From DAORIO01 sp035438585 (lineage in GTDB: Bacteria; Patescibacteriota; Minisyncoccia; Phycocordibacterales; UBA9973): DNA of 24,162 nt. Shown here one piece after another: positions 5,704 to 12,610 of this stretch. The translations under genes were made by a program, and so were the position numbers. The DNA lies in the NCBI GenBank assembly GCA_035438585.1, contig DAORIO010000005.1, positions 1 through 24,162 on the forward strand, read 5' to 3'. Under the pieces are notes generated by a model. It had not been told where the DNA came from. It made no database searches and worked only from the letters and a program-made list of their open reading frames with translations. Numbering within the stretch: the stretch's first letter is position 1; every line of letters begins with the position of its first letter.

Positions 5704-6780
5704 TTACTTTGCAACTGTTATTTTCCGGGTAACATTTTTACCGTTTGGACCAATTATTTGCATGATCAGCACCTGAGGTGTTATTTCCTTCAGCCATTCA
5801 CTGTCGTATTCTTCAGCATCTTTTTTATTCAACATAACTTGTCCTGTTACGCTAAAAAATGTAAAGGTTTTTGGGCCATCGCCAAGCAGTTGAATTTTAT
5901 CTTCTAATCCAATTCTACCGGCTGGTGCAGGCTTAATGCCTATACGAGAAATTCTTCCAGAACAATACGTAATATTGTTTACAACTGGGAAAACTTCAAC
6001 ATCGTATTGCTTACTCCACTCAAGTCCACTTAATGGAATTTGAATACTTCCTAGAGCTGTTTCTACAACAACCTGATTTGTATCTCCCACTTCAGTAAAT
6101 ATGGCTCTAAACTTTAATTCATCAGAGACTGGATAATTTAACACTGCACCGGCAGGAATTGTTGACGAAAGATCCAAGTTCAATCTTGAAGGATTTCCAT
6201 GGAACCAGTCAGCCAATTGACCATTTCGGTAGCTTCTGATAAGTAACGTATTCGTATACATCACACATCCGTTTGCTGTAATTTTACACCACACAGTCAA
6301 AGTATCAGGTCTTGGAGGTCCTCCGGCTGCTGTAAATGTGTACTGAAAATTAGGACCAGTAGAATATCCACCTTGTCCGGTAAACCACTCATACATAGTT
6401 CCACAATTTGATGGAAAGTTTGTAATGAGTTCTACTGTTTCAAACTTGCAGACCTTAATAGCTGTGAGCGGAACAATAACAGGATTTGGACTAACCGAAT
6501 AGTAGCGACATTTGTGACGCGTAATTAAATTTGTCGGGTTGCCAATAAAACCAGTAACAGTAACCATGTATGACCCTGACGAAACGATATCAATAGTCGG
6601 AGTAGTCTCGCCCGTGCTCCACATAAAGGAAACCGGGATAAAATAATTAGGATAATCAGCAGTCAAAGTTTGACCGTAACAAACATGAGTTTGTTGGGGC
6701 AGAATGTTGATATTGCAGGCGAAAGCAAAGTTTGTTGCGATCGCCAAAATGAAAGTAATCGAAATCAGAAGTTTTTTCAT
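5704..6780 (-). CDS. Secreted protein with PKD/Ig-like repeat and sorting-domain-like C-terminus
   Basis: A 358-residue exported protein. Residues 1-21 form a Sec signal peptide (MKKLL, hydrophobic core, AFA cleavage site). A PKD/Ig-like segment follows with FMWSTGETTPTIDIVSSGSY (about 53-72), a phrase typical of Bacteroidota surface proteins, then Cys-containing beta-rich regions. The last 60 residues (FTFFSVTGQVM ... GPNGKNVTRKITVAK) resemble the type A C-terminal sorting domain used by the type IX secretion system, but the call rests on pattern only. Parcubacteria are not known to have type IX secretion, so the gene may be acquired or the domain may act differently. It has its own promoter (6831-6858), a 44-nt leader and its own terminator. 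Confidence 0.8.
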   Translation of the reverse strand: MKKLLISITFILAIATNFAFACNINILPQQTHVCYGQTLTADYPNYFIPVSFMWSTGETTPTIDIVSSGSYMVTVTGFIGNPTNLITRHKCRYYSVSPNPVIVPLTAIKVCKFETVELITNFPSNCGTMYEWFTGQGGYSTGPNFQYTFTAAGGPPRPDTLTVWCKITANGCVMYTNTLLIRSYRNGQLADWFHGNPSRLNLDLSSTIPAGAVLNYPVSDELKFRAIFTEVGDTNQVVVETALGSIQIPLSGLEWSKQYDVEVFPVVNNITYCSGRISRIGIKPAPAGRIGLEDKIQLLGDGPKTFTFFSVTGQVMLNKKDAEEYDSEWLKEITPQVLIMQIIGPNGKNVTRKITVAK

Positions 6781-6830
6781 TTGCTTTGTATTTTTGTTGG
6801 TTTAAATTATTAATAAACTTTGTCTTTGCA

Positions 6831-6858
6831 ATTATACAGTATTTATATATTTTGTCAA
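6831..6858 (-). promoter_or_regulatory. Sigma70 promoter of the secreted-protein gene
   Basis: TTGACA (6853-6858), 16-nt spacer, TATAAT (6831-6836). Predicted start is near 6824, giving a leader of about 44 nt before ATG 6780. No Shine-Dalgarno is seen in the leader. Confidence 0.8.
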
Positions 6859-6861
6859 TAT

Positions 6862-6890
6862 AACAGAAAGCCACCTTTATGGGGTGGCTC
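6862..6890 (-). terminator. Terminator of the 7012-6862 unit
   Basis: Perfect stem AGCCACC/GGTGGCT (6869-6875 with 6883-6889) with a short T-rich tail (TTTCTGTT) on the minus strand. A second hairpin GCGGTA/TACCGC lies just upstream in the transcript (6893-6906). The terminator sits directly before the -35 of the next promoter. Confidence 0.65.
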
Positions 6891-7012
6891 TGGCGGTATT
6901 TACCGCAGTATCCTGATGGATTTAAGGAAGTGAGTTACAGCTTTTTAGCCGTACACCGATGCAGACTGAGGTTTTTCATAGGTTGATATATTGCTTAAAT
7001 TTGAACTTTCTT
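6862..7012 (-). ncRNA. Candidate small RNA of about 150 nt
   Basis: Defined by a near-consensus promoter (7019-7047) and a hairpin terminator (6862-6890) on the minus strand. The only frame is a 14-residue peptide, MKNLSLHRCTAKKL (6935-6979). Two stable hairpins occupy the 3' third. No known RNA family is recognised. It occupies most of the 340-nt gap between the secreted-protein gene and gatB. Confidence 0.45.
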
Positions 7013-7018
7013 AATAAG

Positions 7019-7047
7019 AGTATAGCATATGTATAGATACTTGTCAA
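7019..7047 (-). promoter_or_regulatory. Near-consensus sigma70 promoter (minus strand)
   Basis: TTGACA (7042-7047), 17-nt spacer, TATACT (7019-7024). Predicted start is near 7012. No conventional gene follows before a terminator at 6862-6890. Confidence 0.8.
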
Positions 7048-7081
7048 GCGCTAATAAAACCTTCAAAAATAGTCTATTTTT

Positions 7082-7105
7082 CCCTTCGACAAGCTCAGGG
7101 CAAGT
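7082..7105 (+). repeat. Dispersed 24-nt repeat, copy 1 (upstream of gatB)
   Basis: Matches 11957-11980, inside the GAPDH gene, at 23 of 24 positions. The unit contains CCCTTCGACAAGCTCAGGG, with CCCT/AGGG ends able to pair. It resembles a short repeat family I know from many CPR and other environmental genomes. Here it lies just before gatB and overlaps its predicted -35 region. Confidence 0.8.
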
Positions 7106-7114
7106 TGCTATACT
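7086..7114 (+). promoter_or_regulatory. gatB promoter, partly made of the dispersed repeat
   Basis: TCGACA (7086-7091), 17-nt spacer, TATACT (7109-7114), then 6 nt to ATG 7121, so the mRNA would be leaderless. The -35 hexamer and most of the spacer belong to the repeat. Confidence 0.6.
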
Positions 7115-7120
7115 TTTGAA

Positions 7121-8533
7121 ATGTCGAAAGAATATTTCCTAACTGTTGGGCTTGAAGTCCACGCTGAACTAAATACAAAGACAAAGATGTTTTGTGGTTG
7201 CAAAAATGACCCAAATGAAACCAAACCAAATACTAATGTTTGTCCGGTTTGCATGGCTCATCCTGGAGCTTTGCCGGTTGCAAACAAAGAGGCAATTCTT
7301 TCTGTCTATAAAATGGGTCTAGCGATTGATGCAAATGTGGCAGACTTTACAGAGTTTGATAGAAAAAACTATTTCTATCCTGACATCCCAAAAGGTTACC
7401 AAATTTCTCAATACAAATATCCGATTGTTTCTGGTGGAAAATTACATGGTGTAGATATTACTCGCGTTCACCTAGAAGAAGATACAGCGACTTCCAAACA
7501 CGACAAGGGAGATTTTTCACTTGTCGATTTCAATCGTGCAGGAGTTCCTTTGATGGAGCTTGTAACTGAGCCGGTTATTCATTCACCAAAACAAGCGAGT
7601 GATTTTGCAAAAGAACTTCAACTTCTTTTGGTTTATCTTGGTATTGCCGAAGCAAATATGGAAAAAGGAGAGATGCGAGTTGAAGCAAACATTTCTGTGT
7701 CTGATTCAAAAGATAAATTTGGTACAAAAGTTGAAGTTAAAAACCTGAACTCTTTCAAAAGTGTTGAGAAGGCAATCGAGTTTGAACAAAAAAGAATGAT
7801 TGAACTTCTAGAAGCTGGGCGAGGGAACGAAATAACTCAAGAAACAAGAGGATGGGACGAAGTAAAACAAGCTACATTTTCACAACGTAAAAAAGAAGGT
7901 TCGGCTGATTATCGATATTTCCCAGATCCAGATCTTCCAAAGATGAAACTCTCTGAGGTTTTTGATAAAGATAAAATAAAATCTGAACTACCAGAGCTTC
8001 CATGGGAAAGACGCACAAGACTTAAGGCGTTTGGGATAAAAGATGAAGATACAGAAATGTATGTTTCAAATTTTGTACTTGGAAAATTCTTTGAAGATGT
8101 AATTGCCAATTTTAACGAAGATAAAAATCTTATTAGTCTTTCTTCAAACTACATAACCTCTGACTTGGCTGGGATTTTGAAAAATAATCCTGAAGTAAAA
8201 CTTCCAGACCATAAGTCTTTTGCTAAAATAATTCAAATGGTTAACAAAGGCGAACTTACTTCTCGAGGTGCAAAAGATTTACTATTGATAATTACAAAAG
8301 AAGGCGGAGACCCAGAAAGTATTGCTAAAGAAAAGGGAATGTTTGCTCTAAATGACGAAGGTGCAATAAAAGAAATAGCTTTGAAGGTAATTTCTGAAAA
8401 CCCTGAAGTAATAGAACAAATAAAAGGAGGCAAGGAATCAGCTATTATGTCGCTTGTTGGAAAAGTTATAAAAGCATCAGGTGGTTCAGCAAATCCAAGC
8501 TTAGTTCAGAAAATACTTAAAGAGAATATTTGA
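7121..8533 (+). CDS. gatB: Aspartyl/glutamyl-tRNA(Asn/Gln) amidotransferase subunit B
   Basis: A 470-residue GatB, the tRNA-binding kinase subunit of GatCAB, which phosphorylates Glu- or Asp-mischarged tRNA and amidates it to Gln- or Asn-tRNA using ammonia from GatA. Visible features are the N-terminal VGLEVHAELNTKTKMFCGC, zinc ligands Cys25, Cys27, Cys41 and Cys44 (CGC and CPVC), the HPGALPVANK loop, RKNYFYPDIPKGYQISQY (about 86-103), RAGVPLMELVTEP, and the ADYRYFPDPDLP motif. The C-terminal YqeY-like helical tail ends SALVGKVIKASGGSANP-like. Length is normal. gatA and gatC are not in the window. It ends with TGA, supporting standard stop use. Confidence 0.97.
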   Translation: MSKEYFLTVGLEVHAELNTKTKMFCGCKNDPNETKPNTNVCPVCMAHPGALPVANKEAILSVYKMGLAIDANVADFTEFDRKNYFYPDIPKGYQISQYKYPIVSGGKLHGVDITRVHLEEDTATSKHDKGDFSLVDFNRAGVPLMELVTEPVIHSPKQASDFAKELQLLLVYLGIAEANMEKGEMRVEANISVSDSKDKFGTKVEVKNLNSFKSVEKAIEFEQKRMIELLEAGRGNEITQETRGWDEVKQATFSQRKKEGSADYRYFPDPDLPKMKLSEVFDKDKIKSELPELPWERRTRLKAFGIKDEDTEMYVSNFVLGKFFEDVIANFNEDKNLISLSSNYITSDLAGILKNNPEVKLPDHKSFAKIIQMVNKGELTSRGAKDLLLIITKEGGDPESIAKEKGMFALNDEGAIKEIALKVISENPEVIEQIKGGKESAIMSLVGKVIKASGGSANPSLVQKILKENI

Positions 8534-8558
8534 CAAAAAATACAATAATCGATAGTTT
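8530..8558 (+). promoter_or_regulatory. Weak promoter candidate with nearby inverted repeat
   Basis: TTGACA (8530-8535) overlaps the gatB stop, with a 17-nt spacer and a poor -10 TAGTTT (8553-8558). An 8-bp inverted repeat ATAGTTTA/TAAACTAT (8552-8559 with 8570-8577) lies over the -10 and just before ATG 8583; it could be an operator or a leader hairpin. Confidence 0.3.
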
Positions 8559-8582
8559 ATAGAAAACCTTAAACTATAAATT

Positions 8583-9086
8583 ATGGAAACCATTACTGTT
8601 TTATTTCCCGAAAAAGTTGATTTGATAATCAAAGATATTAATAAATTAGTGGCCGATAAAAAATATTGGATTGGTTCTGGATCTGGAAAATTAGATTCGG
8701 CAGAGGATGCAACGGTAGACTGGTTCAGAGGCGTTGGAACTTTTGAAAGGGTGGTTTACTTAAAAGCCCACGAAGACAAACACGGAAGTGGCTTAGTAAT
8801 TATTCACCTGAATGCAGTAGACAACTCCTCAGTCATACCGGAAAATTGCTTTGCATCCTTTGGTTCAGAAATAAGGTTCGTTAATAATGATTTACTTATT
8901 TATGAACCTAAACACATGGCATCTCCCAGGGGTTGCACAAACATTTACATGGAGTGGACGAAAGACCGTTTTGAAAAGTACCAACAATCCGAAATAAAGG
9001 AGGAAGAAGTTTGTATACACAGACAACAAAGTAGGGTCATAACTCACAGAGGTCAACACTGTGGAGATTGTGGTAAAAGATTTTGA
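8583..9086 (+). CDS. Hypothetical protein with C-terminal Cys/His zinc-binding tail
   Basis: A 167-residue protein of unknown family, with no signal peptide or membrane segment. Residues 1-140 look like one mixed alpha/beta domain (DWFRGVGTFERVVYLKAHED; VIPENCFASFGSEIRFVNNDL). After an acidic linker (SEIKEEE) the last 24 residues hold Cys144, His146, Cys160 and Cys163 (CIH ... HCGDCGKRF), arranged like a small zinc ribbon. Such tails often contact nucleic acid or protein, but no function can be assigned. It lies 49 nt after gatB and is followed by a hairpin terminator. A weak promoter in the gap suggests it may be separately transcribed. Confidence 0.8.
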   Translation: METITVLFPEKVDLIIKDINKLVADKKYWIGSGSGKLDSAEDATVDWFRGVGTFERVVYLKAHEDKHGSGLVIIHLNAVDNSSVIPENCFASFGSEIRFVNNDLLIYEPKHMASPRGCTNIYMEWTKDRFEKYQQSEIKEEEVCIHRQQSRVITHRGQHCGDCGKRF

Positions 9087-9094
9087 TAACCAAA

Positions 9095-9117
9095 AAGCCT
9101 GTTTTTTAAACAGGCTT
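9095..9117. terminator. Hairpin terminator after the zinc-tail gene
   Basis: Perfect 10-bp stem AAGCCTGTTT/AAACAGGCTT with a TTT loop. The T-tract after it on the plus strand is short (TTGTC); the A-run before it gives a better tail on the minus strand, so it may act in both directions. Confidence 0.7.
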
Positions 9118-9143
9118 GTCGACCTGATCTTGTTGAAGAAATA

Positions 9144-9171
9144 TTGACTTTTATATTTATTGTATTAGAAT
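9144..9171 (+). promoter_or_regulatory. Promoter of the small membrane-protein gene
   Basis: TTGACT (9144-9149), 16-nt spacer, TAGAAT (9166-9171). An alternative TATAAT at 9171-9176 has a 21-nt spacer. Leader to ATG 9200 is about 20 nt. Confidence 0.55.
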
Positions 9172-9199
9172 ATAATAAATCACTCTAAAAAATAAAAGA

Positions 9200-9391
9200 A
9201 TGAATGCACGTGCCGTTATTGCTAAGAAAAAAATTCTTATTGCCTTAGGTGTAATATTTATTATTGTTAGTCCTGCACCTATCAATTGGGAACCCGACAG
9301 AATACAGGAATTAAACCTGCATCTATTGTTAATGTTTATAATACTTTCAGCGGGGTTCTTGTGTATTTTTACCGCCAAAGAATCCAATTAA
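9200..9391 (+). CDS. Small two-helix membrane protein, hypothetical
   Basis: A 63-residue protein with two hydrophobic helices: about residues 11-26 (KILIALGVIFIIVSPAP) and 40-58 (LHLLLMFIILSAGFLCIFTA). A short polar loop with NWEPDRIQELN joins them. No family is recognised. Support comes from a promoter 20-50 nt upstream and a strong terminator 16 nt downstream, making it a self-contained unit. The antisense frame of 76 codons over the same DNA lacks such signals. Confidence 0.65.
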   Translation: MNARAVIAKKKILIALGVIFIIVSPAPINWEPDRIQELNLHLLLMFIILSAGFLCIFTAKESN

Positions 9392-9406
9392 AAAAACACC
9401 AAGACT

Positions 9407-9436
9407 AAAACATCTCTTCTTTAATGAAGAGATGTT
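9407..9436. terminator. Bidirectional terminator between convergent genes
   Basis: Long stem AAAACATCTCTTC / GAAGAGATGTTTT (9407-9419 with 9425-9437) with a short loop. A-run on one side and T-run on the other serve both the plus-strand small membrane-protein gene and minus-strand lysS. Confidence 0.88.
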
Positions 9437-9442
9437 TTTATT

Positions 9443-11071
9443 TTAAAAACTAAATAGCTTTTTGATTTGCTCCTTATCTATCGAAGTCAAAAATGTCGCC
9501 AGTCTTGGACCAGTTTCTCGGTCGATCAGTAGCATATAAATATTTTTGAAAAATTCTCTTTGTAGTGGGGCATTTTGTTTTTGATCATATTCAGGATTTT
9601 TTGGAATATCATACAGTCTCGTTTCCAAATCTTTTGAATCCAAATTTTCATCAAGAATATTCACAAGACTTTTTATATGTTCTTTTTGTACATCACTCAT
9701 CGTATTCCAGAATTCTGTATTTGGTGTTTCTCGAAGAATGATAGCTTCTTGAATATTGTGCTTGAAAAGCCAATTTTTCGCTTTTACAAGCCTCTCTTCA
9801 ATAGAACCTAAATCATATTCAAAACCAGCTTCGGATAATTTCTCTTTAACTTTCGAAGCATCCCAATTCAAAATTTGCCCGAAAGCAACAGCTTGTCTAA
9901 ATGGAATTGGATTTTTGAAAGTTTCTTTCACAGTGGATATTTTTAGAGCGTGAGATTTTTCTTCATTTAGTGCTCCACTAGAAAAAGATGCACATTCACG
10001 GTCATATTCATCATATTGTCTATAAATTTCTGAATCAAAAGCCAACTGAAAAGCTGTATCAGGCATTAAGCGCATACATAGCCAAAGCAAAAGATTTGGT
10101 TCATAAATTTCAAGTAAATCAGCTGGAGTTACGGCATTTCCTTTTGATCCAGACATTTTAGCCCCCAGACCTCTAATACCTATAAATTCATAACCGACAA
10201 AAAGAGGTGCAGTCTTGTTGAAAAGATTCGCCATAAAATCACAACCGACGTCATAACTTGATCCTGGGTTTGCATGGTCCTTTCCACCTGGCTCGAAAAC
10301 AACCCCTTCAAATATCCATCTAGTTGGCCAGTCTATTTTCCAGGCAAGCTTAGCAAAGTGCTCCTTTTCGAAATCAACAACATCTTCTTGTTTTGTATCG
10401 TGGCAATAATATTTTATTTTTGAAACACCATCATAAGAAATGATTTTTGTATTATCTCTTCCTGAAAATCGTGAGTAAACAGTAATAGGGAAGTAATTGG
10501 CAATATAATCTTCTTCGGTAATATTTTTCTCATTTTTAGCCTCCTCTGTCATGTGAGAAAAAAGAATTCTTCCAATACGCTCGCGATTATCGAGTGCAAA
10601 TTTTATCTCTTTGACGTACGCACCGCTCCCATACATCTTTGATTGACGGATAAATTGAAGTCCGAGATTCATATCACTTGCAGATTGCTCAAATGGAATT
10701 TCAAAATTGCGGGCGTAAGATTCACCCTTTCCTTCAGGGTCTGGAATATTCGCTAATGGCTTACCAACATGTTCTATAAATGATTCAGGAACATTGGCTG
10801 GAACTTTTCTTAGACGATCAAAGTCATCCCATGAAAAAATAAAGCGAGTTTTCTTATCCATCAAAGCCAAAGTTTTCATAACAGCATACGATGTCATAAC
10901 ATCTCTAAAATTTCCAAAATGCACTATTCCGGACGGCGATATTCCAGCCGCTACGGTATAAGTATCTAAATCTGGAAATTTCTCAAGCACAATACCGGCC
11001 ACAACTTGCGACCAGTGTAGACCTTCTTTTCTATATTCTTTCGGACCAATTCGATTGTTTGTGTGTTCCAT
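9443..11071 (-). CDS. lysS: Lysyl-tRNA synthetase, class I
   Basis: A 542-residue class I LysRS (archaeal type, also called LysK), which charges tRNA-Lys with lysine using ATP. The Rossmann core shows the HIGH-type motif HFGN (residues 51-54) in AAGISPSGIVHFGNFRD and the KMSKS-type motif KMSGSKGN (305-312). Other hallmarks are FSWDDFDRLRKVP (79-91), PGGKDHANPGSSYD (261-274) and the C-terminal helical anticodon-binding region. Most bacteria use the unrelated class II enzyme; class I occurs in archaea, spirochaetes, some alphaproteobacteria and many CPR. ATG 11071 is the natural start. Downstream lies a bidirectional terminator. Confidence 0.97.
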   Translation of the reverse strand: MEHTNNRIGPKEYRKEGLHWSQVVAGIVLEKFPDLDTYTVAAGISPSGIVHFGNFRDVMTSYAVMKTLALMDKKTRFIFSWDDFDRLRKVPANVPESFIEHVGKPLANIPDPEGKGESYARNFEIPFEQSASDMNLGLQFIRQSKMYGSGAYVKEIKFALDNRERIGRILFSHMTEEAKNEKNITEEDYIANYFPITVYSRFSGRDNTKIISYDGVSKIKYYCHDTKQEDVVDFEKEHFAKLAWKIDWPTRWIFEGVVFEPGGKDHANPGSSYDVGCDFMANLFNKTAPLFVGYEFIGIRGLGAKMSGSKGNAVTPADLLEIYEPNLLLWLCMRLMPDTAFQLAFDSEIYRQYDEYDRECASFSSGALNEEKSHALKISTVKETFKNPIPFRQAVAFGQILNWDASKVKEKLSEAGFEYDLGSIEERLVKAKNWLFKHNIQEAIILRETPNTEFWNTMSDVQKEHIKSLVNILDENLDSKDLETRLYDIPKNPEYDQKQNAPLQREFFKNIYMLLIDRETGPRLATFLTSIDKEQIKKLFSF

Positions 11072-11112
11072 AGTGATTTTTTAATTCTATTCTAAAAATG
11101 CCTAAAATACAA

Positions 11113-11142
11113 AAAAACACCTTCCAAAATTAGAAGGTGTTA
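11113..11142 (-). terminator. Terminator of the 104-residue membrane-protein gene
   Basis: AACACCTTC/GAAGGTGTT stem with an 8-nt loop, followed on the minus strand by seven T residues. It separates this gene from lysS on the same strand. Confidence 0.88.
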
Positions 11143-11157
11143 CGCAATAAAGAACTT

Positions 11158-11472
11158 TTACTTAAACTGCTCAAAATAACTTGAGGGTAATGGTTTTACA
11201 TTTGAAGATGCTGAAGGTGCTATCATTACAGTAAGCCAAAGACCCACTACAATAATTATCCATAGGCCTCCTAGCATTTTTGATGCATTTTTAGAGCATT
11301 TCCAAACAATTAAGAAGCTAATTGTGGTAAAGCCCACAAAACCCATTAATGCAATAGAGTGAGCTCCGGAAATTGCATAAGTTGCTAATGTAAATAAAAA
11401 TACACTGAAAGAAGTTATTATTAACTTGAAATGTTTATCTGAAGTAAAGGAATTCATTTGTAAGCTTTTCAT
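11158..11472 (-). CDS. Small three-helix membrane protein, hypothetical
   Basis: About 104 residues from ATG 11472; an upstream GTG at 11499 would add 9 residues but lies ahead of the predicted transcription start (near 11495), so the ATG is preferred. Three hydrophobic segments follow a short polar N-terminus: KLIITSFSVFLFTLATYAIS, IALMGFVGFTTISFLIVW, then, after a KCSKNASK loop, GGLWIIIVVGLWLTVMIA. The C-terminus (SASSNVKPLPSSYFEQFK) is polar. No family is recognised. It is monocistronic, with a clear promoter and its own terminator. Confidence 0.75.
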   Translation of the reverse strand: MKSLQMNSFTSDKHFKLIITSFSVFLFTLATYAISGAHSIALMGFVGFTTISFLIVWKCSKNASKMLGGLWIIIVVGLWLTVMIAPSASSNVKPLPSSYFEQFK

Positions 11473-11501
11473 AGGTTTAATTTTTAATTGGTTTCGCACT
11501 T

Positions 11502-11530
11502 ATGATAGCATGGTATTGACCTTTTGTCAA
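11502..11530 (-). promoter_or_regulatory. Promoter of the 104-residue membrane-protein gene
   Basis: TTGACA (11525-11530), 17-nt spacer, TATCAT (11502-11507) on the minus strand. Predicted start is near 11495, which decides the start codon at 11472. Confidence 0.75.
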
Positions 11531-11536
11531 CATATG

Positions 11537-11567
11537 TTGATATTTAAGGCTTTATTTAGGTTATAAT
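11537..11567 (+). promoter_or_regulatory. GAPDH promoter, leaderless spacing
   Basis: TATAAT (11562-11567) lies 6 nt before ATG 11574. The best -35 is TTGATA (11537-11542) with a long 19-nt spacer. The promoter is divergent from, and close to, the one at 11502-11530. Confidence 0.6.
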
Positions 11568-11573
11568 GTTTTT

Positions 11574-12605
11574 ATGTCAAAAAAGATAAAAGTAGCAATT
11601 AATGGATTTGGTCGAATTGGGCGTGCGACTTTCAAGATTGCATATGAGCGAGATGAACTTGAAATTGTCGCAGTAAACGACCTCGGCTCTATTGATAGCT
11701 TAACTTACTTACTAAAATACGATTCTGTTTACGGAATGTGGCCTCACGATATAAAAAATGATGGTCAAAATATTATTGTTGATGGCAAAAAAATAAAATT
11801 TATCTCTTCAAAAGACCCAAGTGGTCTTCCGTGGAAAGATCTCGACATAGATGTTGTTGTGGAGTCTACTGGATTATTTACATCGTATGAAAAATCAAAA
11901 TTTCATTTAGATCAGGGTGCGAAAAAAGTTGTAATCTCTGCTCCATCAAAAGGAGACCCTTCGGCAAGCTCAGGGCAAGTAGAAACTATACTTATGGGAA
12001 TAAATGAGAGTAAGTTTGGAACATGCGACATTACATCAAATGCCTCTTGTACAACAAACGCCTCAAGTCCAGTTATTGCAATACTTCACGAAGCTTTAGG
12101 TATTGAAAAAGCAATTTTAAATACAGTTCATGGTTATACTGCAACTCAAGCGCTTGTCGATGGTCCTAGTAAAAAAGATTTAAGAGAAGGAAGGGCAGCG
12201 GCACAAAACATTATTCCAAGCTCAACTGGTGCTGCTATTGCGGTCACTCAAGCTTTTCCAGTTCTAACTGATTTGTTTGATGGAATTTCTATTCGCGTTC
12301 CAGTTCCAGCTGGTTCGATTGCTGACATTACTTTTATCTCAAAGAAAAATACAACTGTTGAAGAAGTTAACGAACTTCTGACAAAAGCTTCAAAGGATAA
12401 GCACTGGGAAAATATTTTCTCTGTAACAAATGAACCGATTGTTTCAACAGATATCTTGGGAAGCAAGTACGCTTCTATTGCAGACCTTGCTCTAACACGA
12501 GTTGTGGGAGGAAATTTGGTAAAAGTTCTGGCGTGGTATGATAACGAAATGGGGTACACTCATATGCTTGTCGAGCATGTGATTAAGACTGGTAAGACAA
12601 TCTAG
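11574..12605 (+). CDS. gap: Glyceraldehyde-3-phosphate dehydrogenase, type I
   Basis: A 343-residue NAD(P)-dependent GAPDH, which converts glyceraldehyde 3-phosphate and phosphate to 1,3-bisphosphoglycerate. The Rossmann motif INGFGRIGR (9-17) opens the protein. The catalytic signature SNASCTTN (155-162) places the nucleophile at Cys159, with the His-containing TVHGYTATQ at 184-192. The C-terminal WYDNEMGYTHMLVE is typical. Odd feature: between SAPSKGD (122-128) and VETILMGIN the chain carries PSASSGQ (129-135), encoded by the dispersed repeat, which ordinary GAPDHs lack. The frame is kept and all catalytic residues are intact. It is first gene of a run leading to rpiB. Confidence 0.97.
   Translation: MSKKIKVAINGFGRIGRATFKIAYERDELEIVAVNDLGSIDSLTYLLKYDSVYGMWPHDIKNDGQNIIVDGKKIKFISSKDPSGLPWKDLDIDVVVESTGLFTSYEKSKFHLDQGAKKVVISAPSKGDPSASSGQVETILMGINESKFGTCDITSNASCTTNASSPVIAILHEALGIEKAILNTVHGYTATQALVDGPSKKDLREGRAAAQNIIPSSTGAAIAVTQAFPVLTDLFDGISIRVPVPAGSIADITFISKKNTTVEEVNELLTKASKDKHWENIFSVTNEPIVSTDILGSKYASIADLALTRVVGGNLVKVLAWYDNEMGYTHMLVEHVIKTGKTI
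11957..11980 (+). repeat. Dispersed 24-nt repeat, copy 2 (inside GAPDH frame)
   Basis: Identical to 7082-7105 except for one base. It is read in frame as PSASSGQ within the GAPDH protein, at a junction between a conserved beta strand motif and the next strand, where a surface loop would be expected. Confidence 0.8.
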
Positions 12606-12610
12606 TAGTT

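Noticed and set aside
4301..7060. A CRISPR array, tmRNA, RNase P RNA, SRP RNA or rRNA in the gene-poor region
   Set aside because: No regularly spaced repeats and none of the conserved sequence signatures of these RNAs could be found on either strand.
8531..9088. Recoding of TGA as in Gracilibacteria
   Set aside because: gatB and the following gene end naturally with TGA at the expected family length or before a terminator, and no in-frame TGA interrupts any conserved gene.
9157..9387. Minus-strand 76-codon ORF antisense to the small membrane-protein gene
   Set aside because: The plus strand has a promoter and terminator that fit the 63-residue gene and a clear two-helix product; the antisense frame has neither.
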